64,000 nt of DNA from Allacma fusca. Taxonomy: Eukaryota; Arthropoda; Collembola; Symphypleona; Sminthuridae. The DNA lies in assembly GCA_947179485.1 (NCBI GenBank), contig OX359250.1, positions 23,128,887-23,192,886 on the forward strand, in the 5' to 3' direction. Each line of letters opens with the position of its first letter. Position 1 is the first letter of the stretch. Made by a program: the position numbers and the translations under genes. Positions 43,283 through 56,038 of this stretch are shown piece by piece. The notes under the pieces were generated by a model. That model was not told the origin of the DNA and did not search any database. It worked only from the letters and a program-made list of their open reading frames with translations.

Positions 43283-44545
43283 AGTTAAGCTTGAATCTCT
43301 GAAAAAGTCAAATTTAACTTTGCCTCACATCCTCCATCACGTGCTACATGGATTTACGTGTTGAGCAACATAAATACATTTTATATCTAAACTTTAATTT
43401 TATACTGACTATATTATATGAGAGATTTGACGAGAAAGTTTCCCTCCTCTAGTCTTACACGTATCTATACTTGAGGATACTTCATGCTTATTTAAATCTC
43501 CTTCTAAATACTACATCAACCATGCTTAAACTTGCAATTGCTCCTAAGCTAATAGTCATTGGAGATGTACATGGGATTGGATCCCACTGTACACTCCGTG
43601 CATACATACGCTTCCTGGGAAATACATATGACGTCTCTCATAAGATAGGAGAAGCATGAAAGAGATATTTAGGTCCCATGGTCCCGACGTGATCCATTGC
43701 TATACTTATTAGAGATGTGTGCGATACAACTTACATTTCCGCCTTGGTCGCTCTAGCTCATGAGTCTATATTTTCCCTATATTTCTGAGATGGAAAAAAT
43801 ACCCTCGTTAGTAGCTTTTTCATTATGCATGCCCTTATTAGTGGTAGTACCACTTGATCTGACTTGTTCCCTGGCTATTTGTCCGTCAACAGTCAAAGAA
43901 TTGTATTCTGTATCCTATCAGCCCTGTGCACTCACAGATTTTACATATAAATATATATGTATGTACGCTCACACAGGCACGTTATCGTACTCCAGCAAAA
44001 GAAAAGCTTTTGGAATGGATCAACGTTAGTCTCAGGACTTGAAACCGACGGACAATAAAGCAAACTTGCCTATTTCATAATTACAGCAGTAGTGGTAAGA
44101 TTCTAACTAAAAATGGAAGCAATGTAGTTATGCGACTCCAGCCCAGTCCCTTGCTATACACAATCAACACACACTATTGAAGTTGCTAGAGTGGTAATTA
44201 TAAGGAGGGTACATAGTCCTATCTAATTGTAAGTACAAATACAAGTTGAGACCCATAAGACTAAATTCCTTGTGAGAGACATCATTTAATACAACAAGGA
44301 TATGTAGATCTTTGGAGAAATACTGGCTTTTGAAGTACTCATATCCCAATGCTTGGCTCATTCTTTAGCTGGATCCTCGTTGATGTACACATGTATAAAT
44401 GTATTTGTGAGTGTATGGACGTGCCTAGTTGAAAAAGCCAGTTTGTCAACTAAAACACTCTTCTTTACTCACACTCCATAAGATGACTTTAAAAGGATAT
44501 GGCAACTAGACTGAGACCACTGCAGAACCCCATGCATACAAAATG

Positions 44546-44546
<1 letters not shown>

Positions 44547-44575
<29 letters not shown>
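44547..44575. repeat. (AC)n microsatellite
   Basis: 29 bp of perfect AC, followed by CTCTCTC. Confidence 0.93.
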
Positions 44576-44579
<4 letters not shown>

Positions 44580-46091
44580 CTCGTCTTATTTATAATGCCG
44601 TTAAAACTCCTTGAATCGTACACATTCTCATAAAATGTCCCACAAATACACTGGATAATATTTCCCTTCCATATCTCCCTCTCAGTTAACGTTATCCTGA
44701 GCAGACGTTAAAAACTAATTACACTGATTACGTAAATAGTTATTTAAAGTGCATCTGTTGCACTTTGGGATGGCTCCCTGCAACAAAAGTCTCTTAAAAG
44801 CAGATGATCTCTTTGAGGAAGATATTACCCACTGAGACGGGAGGAATTAATTAATCCTAATTTAATCATAAGAACTCACTAGAAATAAAATCCTGTATAA
44901 GTTTAAAGAGCGACGCCGCTTAATTGGTAGATTATAGATCCAAATAGGAATAATAATGGGTGGTTCCGTCCCAGAGCGCATACGAGTCAGTTTTGGACGT
45001 GTTCTTTGACTTTTCCCATGTGCAGCTTCTTTTTTTTTCTTCCAGGGCTTAAAAAGAACTAAGCAGGGAGGAAAAATCAAGGTTTTACAATGTGGCCTTC
45101 CCTTTTTGCACATTAATATTTTGAGTTTGAGCAGCTGTATATAGTGGTATCCTAAAACAATTTCCGGTAAAAAAATCCGTTTAAATGCAAATGTGGCAGG
45201 CTGGAGTTGAGGGAAACCCGAGCGGAGCTCGCCAAATCGGCTGATGCCAGAAGAATTTTAGCAATTTTGTGAAAAGTTTCCGAGTGGAACTTAAACCCAG
45301 CATGAGAGACCTATCTATAAGATAAAGTTAAATTGCCAATCAAGTGAGTGTATATGAAACTACTGGAGCTGAAAACACAAAGGTGAACTTGAAATGTGAA
45401 AAGCAACTTGAAGGCTGCAGACTCTCTCCCTCTCCAGTACATGCGCAATTTTAGCTGGGTTCAAGAACGAACTTATTACAGAGAGGTCTGCCCGCCAAAG
45501 TTGTTGAGACTCTCGTGTGTGTGTGTCTCTCTCTCAGTATAAAAAGAAGGAAAAAATTAATTCAAATCCGACACTGACTGACTCATGAGACAAGACGGAC
45601 GAAATCGGTGACAAGAAACAACTACATTGAGAATGCAGTTTACCACACGTTCGTGTGCTACTACTAGACGAGTCTCGAAAGCCCTTGTATATTTTCCCTG
45701 ACAAAAATCCCTCCTTCACACATAACTGTTCCGTTTTCCTGTTCCTCATAGATATCTCCATAATACATACTATGTACATACGTCTATACTCCTCTGTGTA
45801 GGATCACTATGACGACCGTCTGCTCTCATAGGATCTATACATTCTATACCCCACATGCAAATAGCTTACAAATGAGCGTCTTTAATCCTGTCGGAGATTT
45901 ACCAGCGTTCCTCCTTGTAATTATGTGCACTGCATACGTACGACAGCAAAGTAATTATTTTTAGAATGCATACATACATCAGAGAAATTTAAGAGGAATA
46001 CTTTATGGTGGATTTATGTAGACGCAACGTCCCAAACCCAAGTGGATACATACTCAATGCACATGTTACTCCACAGGCTGCCCTTCTCTGA

Positions 46092-46111
46092 GTGTGTGTG
46101 TGTGTGTGTGT
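46092..46111. repeat. (GT)n microsatellite
   Basis: Ten GT units followed by a CGTGTCGTGTG variant block. Confidence 0.9.
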
Positions 46112-49100
46112 CGTGTCGTGTGTGAGGATGTGTACAAACGAGGGAGAAGAGGTAAAAAGTGGAATATCTCTGCATGTCCCTGGCTCACCCATAAATATAT
46201 ACTAGGACGTATGTACAAATTCCGAAAACATACAAGTAGTGCATTTACACATGTTTTACCCCATAAATAATGCGGAACAGTCATGAAATCAAACCAGACT
46301 TTTTGGTTTCTCCGAAAAACTTCTCAACTACAAACTTTGCAAATGATAGACCTCTGCACAGTAGTTTGAAATCCGTCATCGGTTGAATTTTCTGTTTTAT
46401 GTCCACGTCTCTCATTCTCTCATGTTTAACTTAACAGAACGCATGCCTTCCTAGTCCTATGGACATTCTCACGAAATACGCACTCTCATCATTCCAAAGG
46501 ACTCCAGGAGCCCTGTAACTATGTACGTACTTGGAGGTACACAGATATATAGGTAGAGCAGAGTAGCAGAGCGCATTTAAGTAAGTAAAGGAAATTTTGA
46601 GCGAAACTTTTCCCATCCTTATGGACTTTGTATAGGTGTGTCAAATGTTCAGCCATTCAGCATATTATTATCCCACTGATTCAGAAATAAATTTCTACTC
46701 CAGCTGAACAAAAGTGTACTCGGAGATATACTTTACAGAGAAATTCCTGAGTCTGATGCAAGCCTGCCAGAGCACCTCCATTTACCAATACTGTAACAGC
46801 TATATTGGAAAATACGAAATCGCAAATTTTTTCCTCTTCCTGAATTACAGCATTGAGATTGACAAGAGCGGAGCCGTAGCTCCACATAATACAGATACAT
46901 AAAGAAAAAAACTAAAGGGAAAAAAGTAGTTACGGTTCACGCTACTAATTTTGAACAGATTGAATCTATCTAGATCGGAACTGTCAAAATCGCTATCCCT
47001 GTTCCAAATGCATATATCTACACACGGTGTAGGTACCCCATGCCTCCCTGGGTGGATGTGCAAAAGGCAAAGTTTACAACACGTGTTCAACTTTACTTGA
47101 CGTCTTGTCGACAAATGATAAGCAACGCTACGACACCATACAGCCAACTAACTCTTGAGCACTAAAAAGTAAAAAAAAAAAACTCTTAAAAGAAGAGCGA
47201 GAGGTAGAAAAAAAAAGTGGGAGAGGAAAAACTACATGCTTTCTATATGTACTCTGGAAAAAAAATGACGATCACTACAAAGATTCAATCTACGGAGCAC
47301 ACTACACAGTTTCATCTCTATTCTCTCTTCAAGCATCTATTTCGAACCAACTTTTTTTTTTACAAACGATATGACTTTATCTTTTAAAAACCATAAAATT
47401 CCAAGCTACTACTCACTGGTACGAAATCATCCACTTGAACATGGTATAGTACAGGCATGTGCGCTCGAGCTTGTGCTATAGATTGTATGTTCCGAGAACT
47501 TCATGTCATAATAGTGGGAACTACCAAACAGCTGTTTCACTGGGTCTGAATCAGGACGCACGGTTATTTAAATCAAATTAAAATACCTCTCCGAAAAATT
47601 TCATGCACGCTCCTTCAAACATTCGGATTTACATCCCTCAAAAAAAAAAGCCTCTTGGAAAAATTCGACCTCCCCTAAAAATTCAACTTGTTTTTCCCAA
47701 GTTATTTCACATTAATCAGGATTTAAGGTACGTTCTCCATACATAGATATGTGTTTGTCTGTACAGATCTTTGTAGTGGAGAGTCGTTAGACAGCTGTGA
47801 CCTTTCATTATAAATAATGCTTGAAAAATAACTTCCTTAAAAAGAATAGACACTTAAAGTGTGAGAGTAGCAAAATGTAATGAGGAAAACCAATGCAGTG
47901 CTTACCGGTGTAAACACTTGGGCTACCTAATTGCGGACGGAGGTTATGCTAGAACGAGCAAGCTCCAAGGAATACATACGGTAAAAAAAACTAATTCATG
48001 CTAAGAACGGCGTCATTCCTACCACTAAGTTTACAGACAACTTTAGTGAAGCTGGGTCTTCGAAGTAGCTACCGTTCCCTACAGTGATTTTATTACTCCA
48101 CAACAAACGAATATGCTGGATAGGTTATGGCTCTTATCTTCCAATATATACCTGGGGAAATCCCTGTATTATTACCTTATTATTTCACTTGGACGTGGAT
48201 GCTGACTTGGATGTAGTATAGACATATGTATGTAGGCTGGGCATTAAAATACCATTGGGCATATCTGTATGTCTTGAGCCAGGAGAGGAACCAATATGAA
48301 CCAATTTCATGTTCATTAGTCCAAGTATCCTGAGACACAATAGCACATAAAAGGGCGAGCATGGATAGAGGTAGTACAATATGTGACACAGTATAGAACA
48401 AAGGGATCCAGAGCCTCTGTTCAAGTTCTGTGAGAACTTGAGAGAATGAGACGAGTAACCATCATAAAGAGCCAAAAAGAAATACTTGACACACCTGTAA
48501 ACACTTCGTGGTCAAAGTTTGCATTTGGTCGAGAGACACGGTTGATTCCTATCAAGAATGTTTGGTTTGGATTCTTGGAGCCATGCGTGACTCCCCAAGG
48601 TATGTAACCGTTTACATGAAAAAGTACTTCTATACAATTAACTTGATGAATTCTTTTGACGAAATTCTTATAATTTTTGGTGTGAGTATTCAACATCACG
48701 GTGGATGATAGAATCAACAGAGAAAAAAAAAGAACTTGGAAGGAAACATCTTCGAAGGTATTCAAAAAGATACAGTCTCTGACTTAACATACAGATGACT
48801 TAACAGAATGGGACGTAAAATAGGAAGCTAAACTCACTTGTTCCGTTAAATAACTACAGACAAACTGAATGGATGAGCTCCTTTGGGATATATCTTGGCA
48901 AATGTGCGTTCTTCCCAGATTTAATCAATGGATGTGATTGTTTTGCCTCAAGTAAATATATACATTTATGGTTCAAATTCAGAAATAACATCTCCCCATA
49001 AATTACATATGTATGTACAGAGGTGTCCGCCTTTTAGCAGTGTTCAAATATTTTGCTTTGCCTTCACATTCCCCAAAAGGACCCCGCAGATACATACATA

Positions 49101-50596
49101 TCAACAGGTATAATTATTACTTCACACTGGTCAAGGGATTTTCACAGAGTTATAATTATTGGGCTATTTAAGAATATACTAGTATAATTAATGATAACGA
49201 AATAGGAAATGGGATTTTACACTTGTCTCGGAAATAGCGCCCCACGTATGCAAAAACGAGCTGTGGACAATTCAGTTGGTGCACATCTGTTCAGATAAAT
49301 ACTAATTTGCGGTTTGTCATTGCATTGTGAGTCGATGAGTGAAGAGAACGAAAAATCTGACAGCTTTTATCTACCAGTAATATGGTTTTAAAAACCCTCG
49401 GACTCGGGAGTATATATTATGCACGTACTGTTTACATATGTACGTATATGTAACTACCCCCTTACTTAGAGAGTTTAGGAACACTTGATTTAAAATATAG
49501 TCAAAAATTACTACTTCGTAATCGCTCCACCAATTTCAATCCCCTGTCTTGAAGGATTGGACAAAAATTACCATGAACAGTTCTATACGGATTGTGTGTG
49601 ACTTTTGTTACAGGTAATGATCCCCTTCTCCATTTAAAAAAAAATTAACTAGTAATTCAATCAACGCTATTGGAACTGAAAGTACGATGGCTCACAATTT
49701 GTAAGTGTCGTCCTCGGTTGTAATATTCTATTTATGATGGCGACGAGATCTTGGAACGTGTTGAAATGTCAGATTTTGTAGCTCGTGTCAGAGCGTTATT
49801 TTGTTGTGGAATGTTGGAAGGAATCACTGAAGGGGGGAGGGAGATTTTTCCCAAAATTAGTATCAAGTAGAAAATTGTTTGATAACCTTCACAGATATTT
49901 TATTATATTGATTAAAACTCACTCGAGTACTTTCCTCACATTGTTGTTTTGCTTGTACTGACCATAATCTGCTGGAGTTGTCACCAAAAATATTTTCGTA
50001 TTTACTGTGATGATGTCAGGAAAAAAGACTTTTGTCTGAGTAGTGCAACTATAATCATGCCAGGAGATAAGAGTACAACTTTTGGTTTCGTTTATACTTC
50101 TTCTGGAAATAATTAAAAAAAAACGGGAAACTTTTATTAAAACTTTCGGAGAAAACTTTTGTCACTTGTTCTTTTTTTTTTTATTATTCTTGCTGCTTTC
50201 TGCTGATTGTTAAGTCGCATACAGGGAAAATATATTTTTTGACCAGAATGCAAAAAGAAACTGTCATAATTGTTGGGGAATCTAGCAAGGATATTTTTAA
50301 AAAGTGTCCTATAGTGTACAATAGAACTTGCAGAGAGTATCGAGAGAAAAAAGTAGAAAAGAGGAGAATTCCAGTTTGACACAATCCTAGTTGCAGATTA
50401 AAACTGATGGACCTCCCATGCGATGCTGCTAGTCAGATCAGAGCTCGTTCACCCTGCTTGCATGCATTGCTCAGTCAGTTCCTCCAAATGAATATATGCT
50501 AAGGGAATAGTCTGTATACTGCTCAAACAGTCTCTCAAACATTTTACATTGAATTCTTCAGCTCAATATATAATGCACACATACACACAACAAACT

Positions 50597-50617
50597 CACA
50601 CACACACACACACACAC
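50597..50617. repeat. (CA)n microsatellite
   Basis: About ten CA units, preceded by imperfect CA-rich sequence from about 50576. Confidence 0.9.
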
Positions 50618-51445
50618 GAGATAAGTCTAAAGTTATAATACTCCACACGAATATAAGTACACACACAAGGCAGGGTGGGAGTGGAAGAGCTTGAAAAGTC
50701 TCCTGGATGTACCAAGACAAACTTCACCTCTTTCCTTACCTTCAAAGCTTTAGCACTAGCCCAGGACTCATAGTAGAAAAAGCTACATGTGAAGTAAGAG
50801 TTTTGGGTATGTAAGTACGGCCATGTAGTATTATTACTAAATATTACAACCAGCCCTAGCTCCTTCCCTGCTTCCATGAACACATACTATTAAGAGCCAG
50901 ATTTTATGTATGGGCTTGTTACATGTACAGATACGCAGTAGAGAATAGATAGTTGCTGTTGAACGGAGTAACGTTGTTGGGGTGGTACTTACTTACACGC
51001 TTATTTTTCAGCTCTGTGAAACTCAAAGGATTGAAGGAAAAACCCCCATCCCGCAGTCATCCTCGTTGCTATCATCGCGCTCAGAGCCAGGACTCTCTTG
51101 CGTGTAAGTATACATAAGGGGGCTTTCATAGGCACTAATTCAAAGCAATTCTATCTAATTCTTGTTCCATAGAATTGCCTCATCTCTTTTACTGCTTTCT
51201 TCCCTCTTTAAAATTCCTACAACTTTGGGTTCTGTAAGAACAACATAGGAGGACCAGCAGCCTGCTGATGAGGATGAGACGTTTCGAAAATGAAACTATT
51301 TGACTTCCTCACTGGGTTACTGAATTTTCTAGCGGGATTACTATATTCTCATATGGTTTCTTACAAAAACTGGAAATTGAGTCAAGTGTGTGGTTCTTCT
51401 ACCTTTGGGGAGCTTGAATGAGGTTGTGGTGCACATGGAGCTGGA

Positions 51446-51479
51446 GTTGAGTTGAGTTGAGTTGAGTTGAGTTGAGTTG
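51446..51479. repeat. (GTTGA)6 pentanucleotide tandem repeat
   Basis: Six perfect GTTGA units and a partial seventh ending GTTG. It is the only pentanucleotide array I see in the window. Confidence 0.93.
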
Positions 51480-53026
51480 GTGAGATGAGTTGTTCTCAGG
51501 ATGTCACTTGATGTCTTGCTGAATTGATAGAAGTCAAGACGCTAATGAATCAATGTAAACGTAACGAAACAAATGCGACGGGAATGCCTGGGTTGGGAGT
51601 ACAACGAGTTGAGTAACGAGAGCAATAAATATCTGACACAATACAGCATTAACATTACAATATCGATAAAGCATTCCTGAGAGGATAAATTTTTGTCTTC
51701 ATACATTCTACTACATGGAGACCTCAAGCTATATAGGTAAAACCTGAGGTATGAGCGTGACGTGAAGATACAAGTAAACTTAGTGCTCCCTCCGTCTTCA
51801 ACAACTGACAAACCAACCCATTCAACCATTTAAAAGCCAGACAGATAGTCCGAGTTCTACTTTGGCAAGGAAAGGTGCCCCAGGCTAGGAGCAGACTATG
51901 TAATAATCATACATACTTCGTCCACATGAAATAAAGTACTCGGTGCTTTCAAGTTCAAATGAGTCAATTTATTGTCAGGTCCTACTGTTCGTGCCAAAAC
52001 TTTCTTGTGAATGTGTTGAGGCACTGCTTGTATAGTAGACTCAATACTAATAATGTGTATAATAATATCAAGGGGAATGAGAGTCAACAGTTTCAAAAGT
52101 TTAAGGTTATAATACCTAGTAACGTGCACAACAACTCACTGATTCCACAAACTACCATTAAAATTCCTTCCCCCCCCCCTCCCCCAGTCAATTCCAACGA
52201 GATACCCAGTAATAGAGAAAATGAACAATAGCTTCGAAATACAAAGCAACTTTATGCAACAACTATATATGACTCCCTCCACGCACGTAGTCCACGGCAG
52301 AGAACGTACGCGGAAATTTCCCATCCTGTACAATTCTCTGCATCCCCTCTGCATTTATTTATCACACTCAAAAAACATGCTTTAAATCTTGCGAGAGACG
52401 CGAGGAAAAGTGACCATCGTCAACTTTACTTGAGCATCCACGGAGGCTTCAGAACCTCCACACACAAAGTCTCTACTACGGAAAGTTCAGACTTATGAGC
52501 TCCTCCACTTAAAACCTGCCTTAAACATTCTATTTTCTGCTCTCAGACGAGAGGAGCTTTAGGACCCCGACCACATGAGGAGGAATAAACAAAACTTGAG
52601 AGTGACTCTGACTTTTAGCTCAAACGCACATGGGAGGACATTAAACAAGGGACTCATTGTGCATAAGCAGGTATATATTTGAAAAGAGTGTGAAAACTAC
52701 AGAAGTGAGAAACGTCATGGAGACAAAACTGACGCGAGCGTAAAACTGCACACACACAATCTTCCACCGTAAGGAGACCCGGAGGTACATGCCTGTTGTA
52801 CTATAGTACTAGCTTTTGTGCCTATGGATTGAATGCTAGTGTGATTGCTGAAGTCGCTGTTGTCACATCCACATGGTTCTCAGATGTCGCATGTATATGC
52901 TCTAGAGAGAGAGTACATTATGAAGGTGGATAGGGTCCCAATCTATTATAAGACAATTATGATACTCACACACATTAAGTACGTGCATTATTTCTCCTCC
53001 CGTACTCTCAGACACTCTCAGGCAGA

Positions 53027-53030
<4 letters not shown>

Positions 53031-53076
<46 letters not shown>
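53031..53076. repeat. (AG)23 microsatellite
   Basis: 46 bp of perfect AG units. Confidence 0.97.
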
Positions 53077-53078
<2 letters not shown>

Positions 53079-53902
53079 GACAAAAACTTGGCTTTCTTCT
53101 CAAGTCCTGATCCACTCAATATACATATAGGTAGGAACGAGGAGGTGTAATACTTCTTAGCTTGTGTAATGAAATAGTGTCCGGAGCGCAGGAGCTATTT
53201 CTAAACATGTCAATTTATAAAACACAATACTTGAGAATAAATCATTATGACGAGAGTATGGGATTACAACCGTTAATTATAGGGATCTGAGTATCATTTT
53301 CCAATAAAGCATCTCCGGGGAGGGAGAGCGACAGCTGAGAGGAGAAAAGTGGACTTTGAGGATCAGTTTCGAGAAAAGAGGATGAGCACAAAAAAAATGC
53401 TTTTGTCGTCCAAGAGGAAAGAATAACTGAATATTGCAGGATTCAAGTGATTCAGATTTATTATACCGGATTGGGACATGTAACAATAAGTAGACTTTCG
53501 TGCTAAAAAAATCATTCTAGGCTCAATTTTCCTCCCTTTGCACACTTCCAATGTAATAAATTGACCATACACATTTTTTGAGGGAAGAGATCCAGAAATA
53601 TTACAGTTTCAAAAACCTTGTCATCACAGGGAGCAATAGCTCGACGGAGTACTGACTCTATTGGTCTGTTGTTTGTTTACTAGCAACTGGCACAAGTACG
53701 GGTCATAAGCAATAGCTTACGTTTTACCTGAGTGCTCAGTCACTACGGGGAAAGAGAAGCGACAGAGACGATAAAACCGCGTCACACTAAAGCGATTTTA
53801 ACCAGCACTCTCAAGCCTTGGGCTCTCTTTTCCCATCTTCATCACCTTGACAAAAATATACCGAAATGAACTCATTCCTTTTCTCTTCCCATCCCCCATT
53901 GC

Positions 53903-53919
53903 TGTGTGTGTGTGTGTGT

Positions 53920-53951
<32 letters not shown>
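53903..53951. repeat. (TG)n microsatellite with one TATG interruption
   Basis: 49 bp of TG units broken once near 53923. ORFs of Cys/Val or His/Thr runs across it are artefacts. Confidence 0.95.
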
Positions 53952-56003
53952 ACACCAACAAAAGCAGATTTAAAACCAGAGAGGCCCAGGGCACATAGCA
54001 GTCTCGAAAATGTGAAGACAAACTTTAACACTATACGAATAATTCCTCTCACAAATATATGCAAGTATCCTTTTAGTCATAATCATAATAATGTGGACCA
54101 CTCAGCCAACTCGCGCTGTTGCTGATATCGCTGGCATGCAGACGAAATTACCGTTAGGAAAGATTTTAATCATTCAACATCCATAACAACATCATCAAAT
54201 CACATGGTAGGTTTTTCAAGTCTTCACAATTATGCATAGTATTATTATAGAGTAATATGTAAGTAATAGCTGGATTTATTTTGCAAAGTCTGCACTTCAG
54301 CGTACTTACCTCCACTCATGTCCCTTCCTCCCTCGGAACACTCCAACCTGTATGTAAATATGGTCCTCGAGTCATAGCCATACATATATCTATACCTAGA
54401 GAGGTACATACAATGAAGCTTCTCTTCCTCCAGTACATATCTATTGGTACCCTGTATGTATGTAATTACCTGTAGAGTTGGACGGAGTCAGTTATACTTG
54501 TAAAATTTAATATATACCCATCATTATTTACTCTCTGCTTCATCGATAAAGCTAGACTGAGAGGAAGCTGATGTTGGTTGATATTTCAGAGATAATCCAA
54601 AAACAAACTCGAGCCCAACAATGCCCATTTTCCCTACGTTATACTTTCAGATTTCACGGAATGGAAAACCAATGTGGCCCCTTGTGCGGGAGGGAAGTGA
54701 GACCCACAACATTACATTTAAACTCCCTGTATTAAGCTCCCAACCTCAACCTGCATATTAATCCACAGAGTTCTCAATGAATTTATTACGCTGCCCTATA
54801 TAAAGCTGCTTAAAATTCTTATCGAGCCATATACACTCAGAAAATTAACAGCTCCTGCATTTCATATCATTTTCGACTTGACTCATCTGGCCCAGGTCGT
54901 CTACTGCCTCCACTAAATTTGTTGTAAAATTGCAAATGCCCTCCCCTTCCCTCAATGCATTTCATTTACTTTTATCAAAATTGCCGACAGCTTTGAACTT
55001 TTAGGGGAATTCTCTTTTCTGAAAGGGAACTTATTTCTATGATCTTCCGGAAATCGCAATCCACTGACATTTGAATAAGTTTACATGATTTATTCAAACT
55101 TTCCTCCTCAGAACTTTATCACTCAAGTTACTTATACCCTAGGACTTCTCAGAATTTTCATGGAACTATATTTCATACCATACATTAGGGTAAAAATTTA
55201 TTTTACAAAGATGACTATTTTAGGGAAATTTCCTAGGATTTTCTCCCACCAATCCTCTAAAAGGACTTCTCTACCACACCTCACATTGGAAATAATTTCA
55301 GAGCTTGCAGTATAAGTCTCCGGCGTCTGAACTGATAGTCACAGAGTTATCTTTAGAAGTGGTTTCATATTAAAAGGAGCGATGCAAGTATGTGTGTATC
55401 TATGTCTGCACGTATTCGCAAGCGTCCAATGACAGCTTCCTCCGTGCGTATAGCTCTTCAAATGCAATGATATTAATAAGAATTTTCAGGAACACACGTC
55501 AGGCCTGTGTGATAAGAATAAATAATTAATTGATTCATACGTAACCCAAGCAGAGAGCTCATTCCTTCTGATAACCCTTTCTAGATACTTTGGAGGGATT
55601 GTCAAGAGGAAGCAAATGTCTTTGTAGATGACAGGCCTATTATCATTAGCCCACATGCTACATCCTTTAAAGAAATCAAGGAGGATTCTCAGAATTCAAA
55701 AATCCTATATGATGAAATTAATGAGCACGACTGTATACATACATAGGTATGGGTGCTGGATATGTTGGGGCACTCAAAAGCCACTGGTCATATGTCCTTG
55801 GCAGTTGCCCTCCGGGTAAAACCTATGCATCATAACCGGAACGATATTGTGCAGTCAATAACTGCATCAAAATTAAATTCCATACAGGGAATTCATGGAA
55901 AGGGATATCATGACAGTTGTTTTCATAGTGCCAAATTATAGATTTCCTGATAAACAGCCCAGCATCAGTAATTGCGTCAAACTTGGACGAAAATAAAACT
56001 CAG

Positions 56004-56007
<4 letters not shown>

Positions 56008-56036
<29 letters not shown>
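56008..56036. repeat. (AG)n microsatellite
   Basis: 29 bp of perfect AG units. Confidence 0.95.

Positions 56037-56038
<2 letters not shown>

Larger units (their letters stand above)
43279..50596. other. Non-coding flank, no gene seen
   Basis: No recognisable protein or RNA gene. ORFs reach 114 codons (48421-48765, minus) but show no domain and have compositions expected of AT-rich non-coding DNA. Confidence 0.5.
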
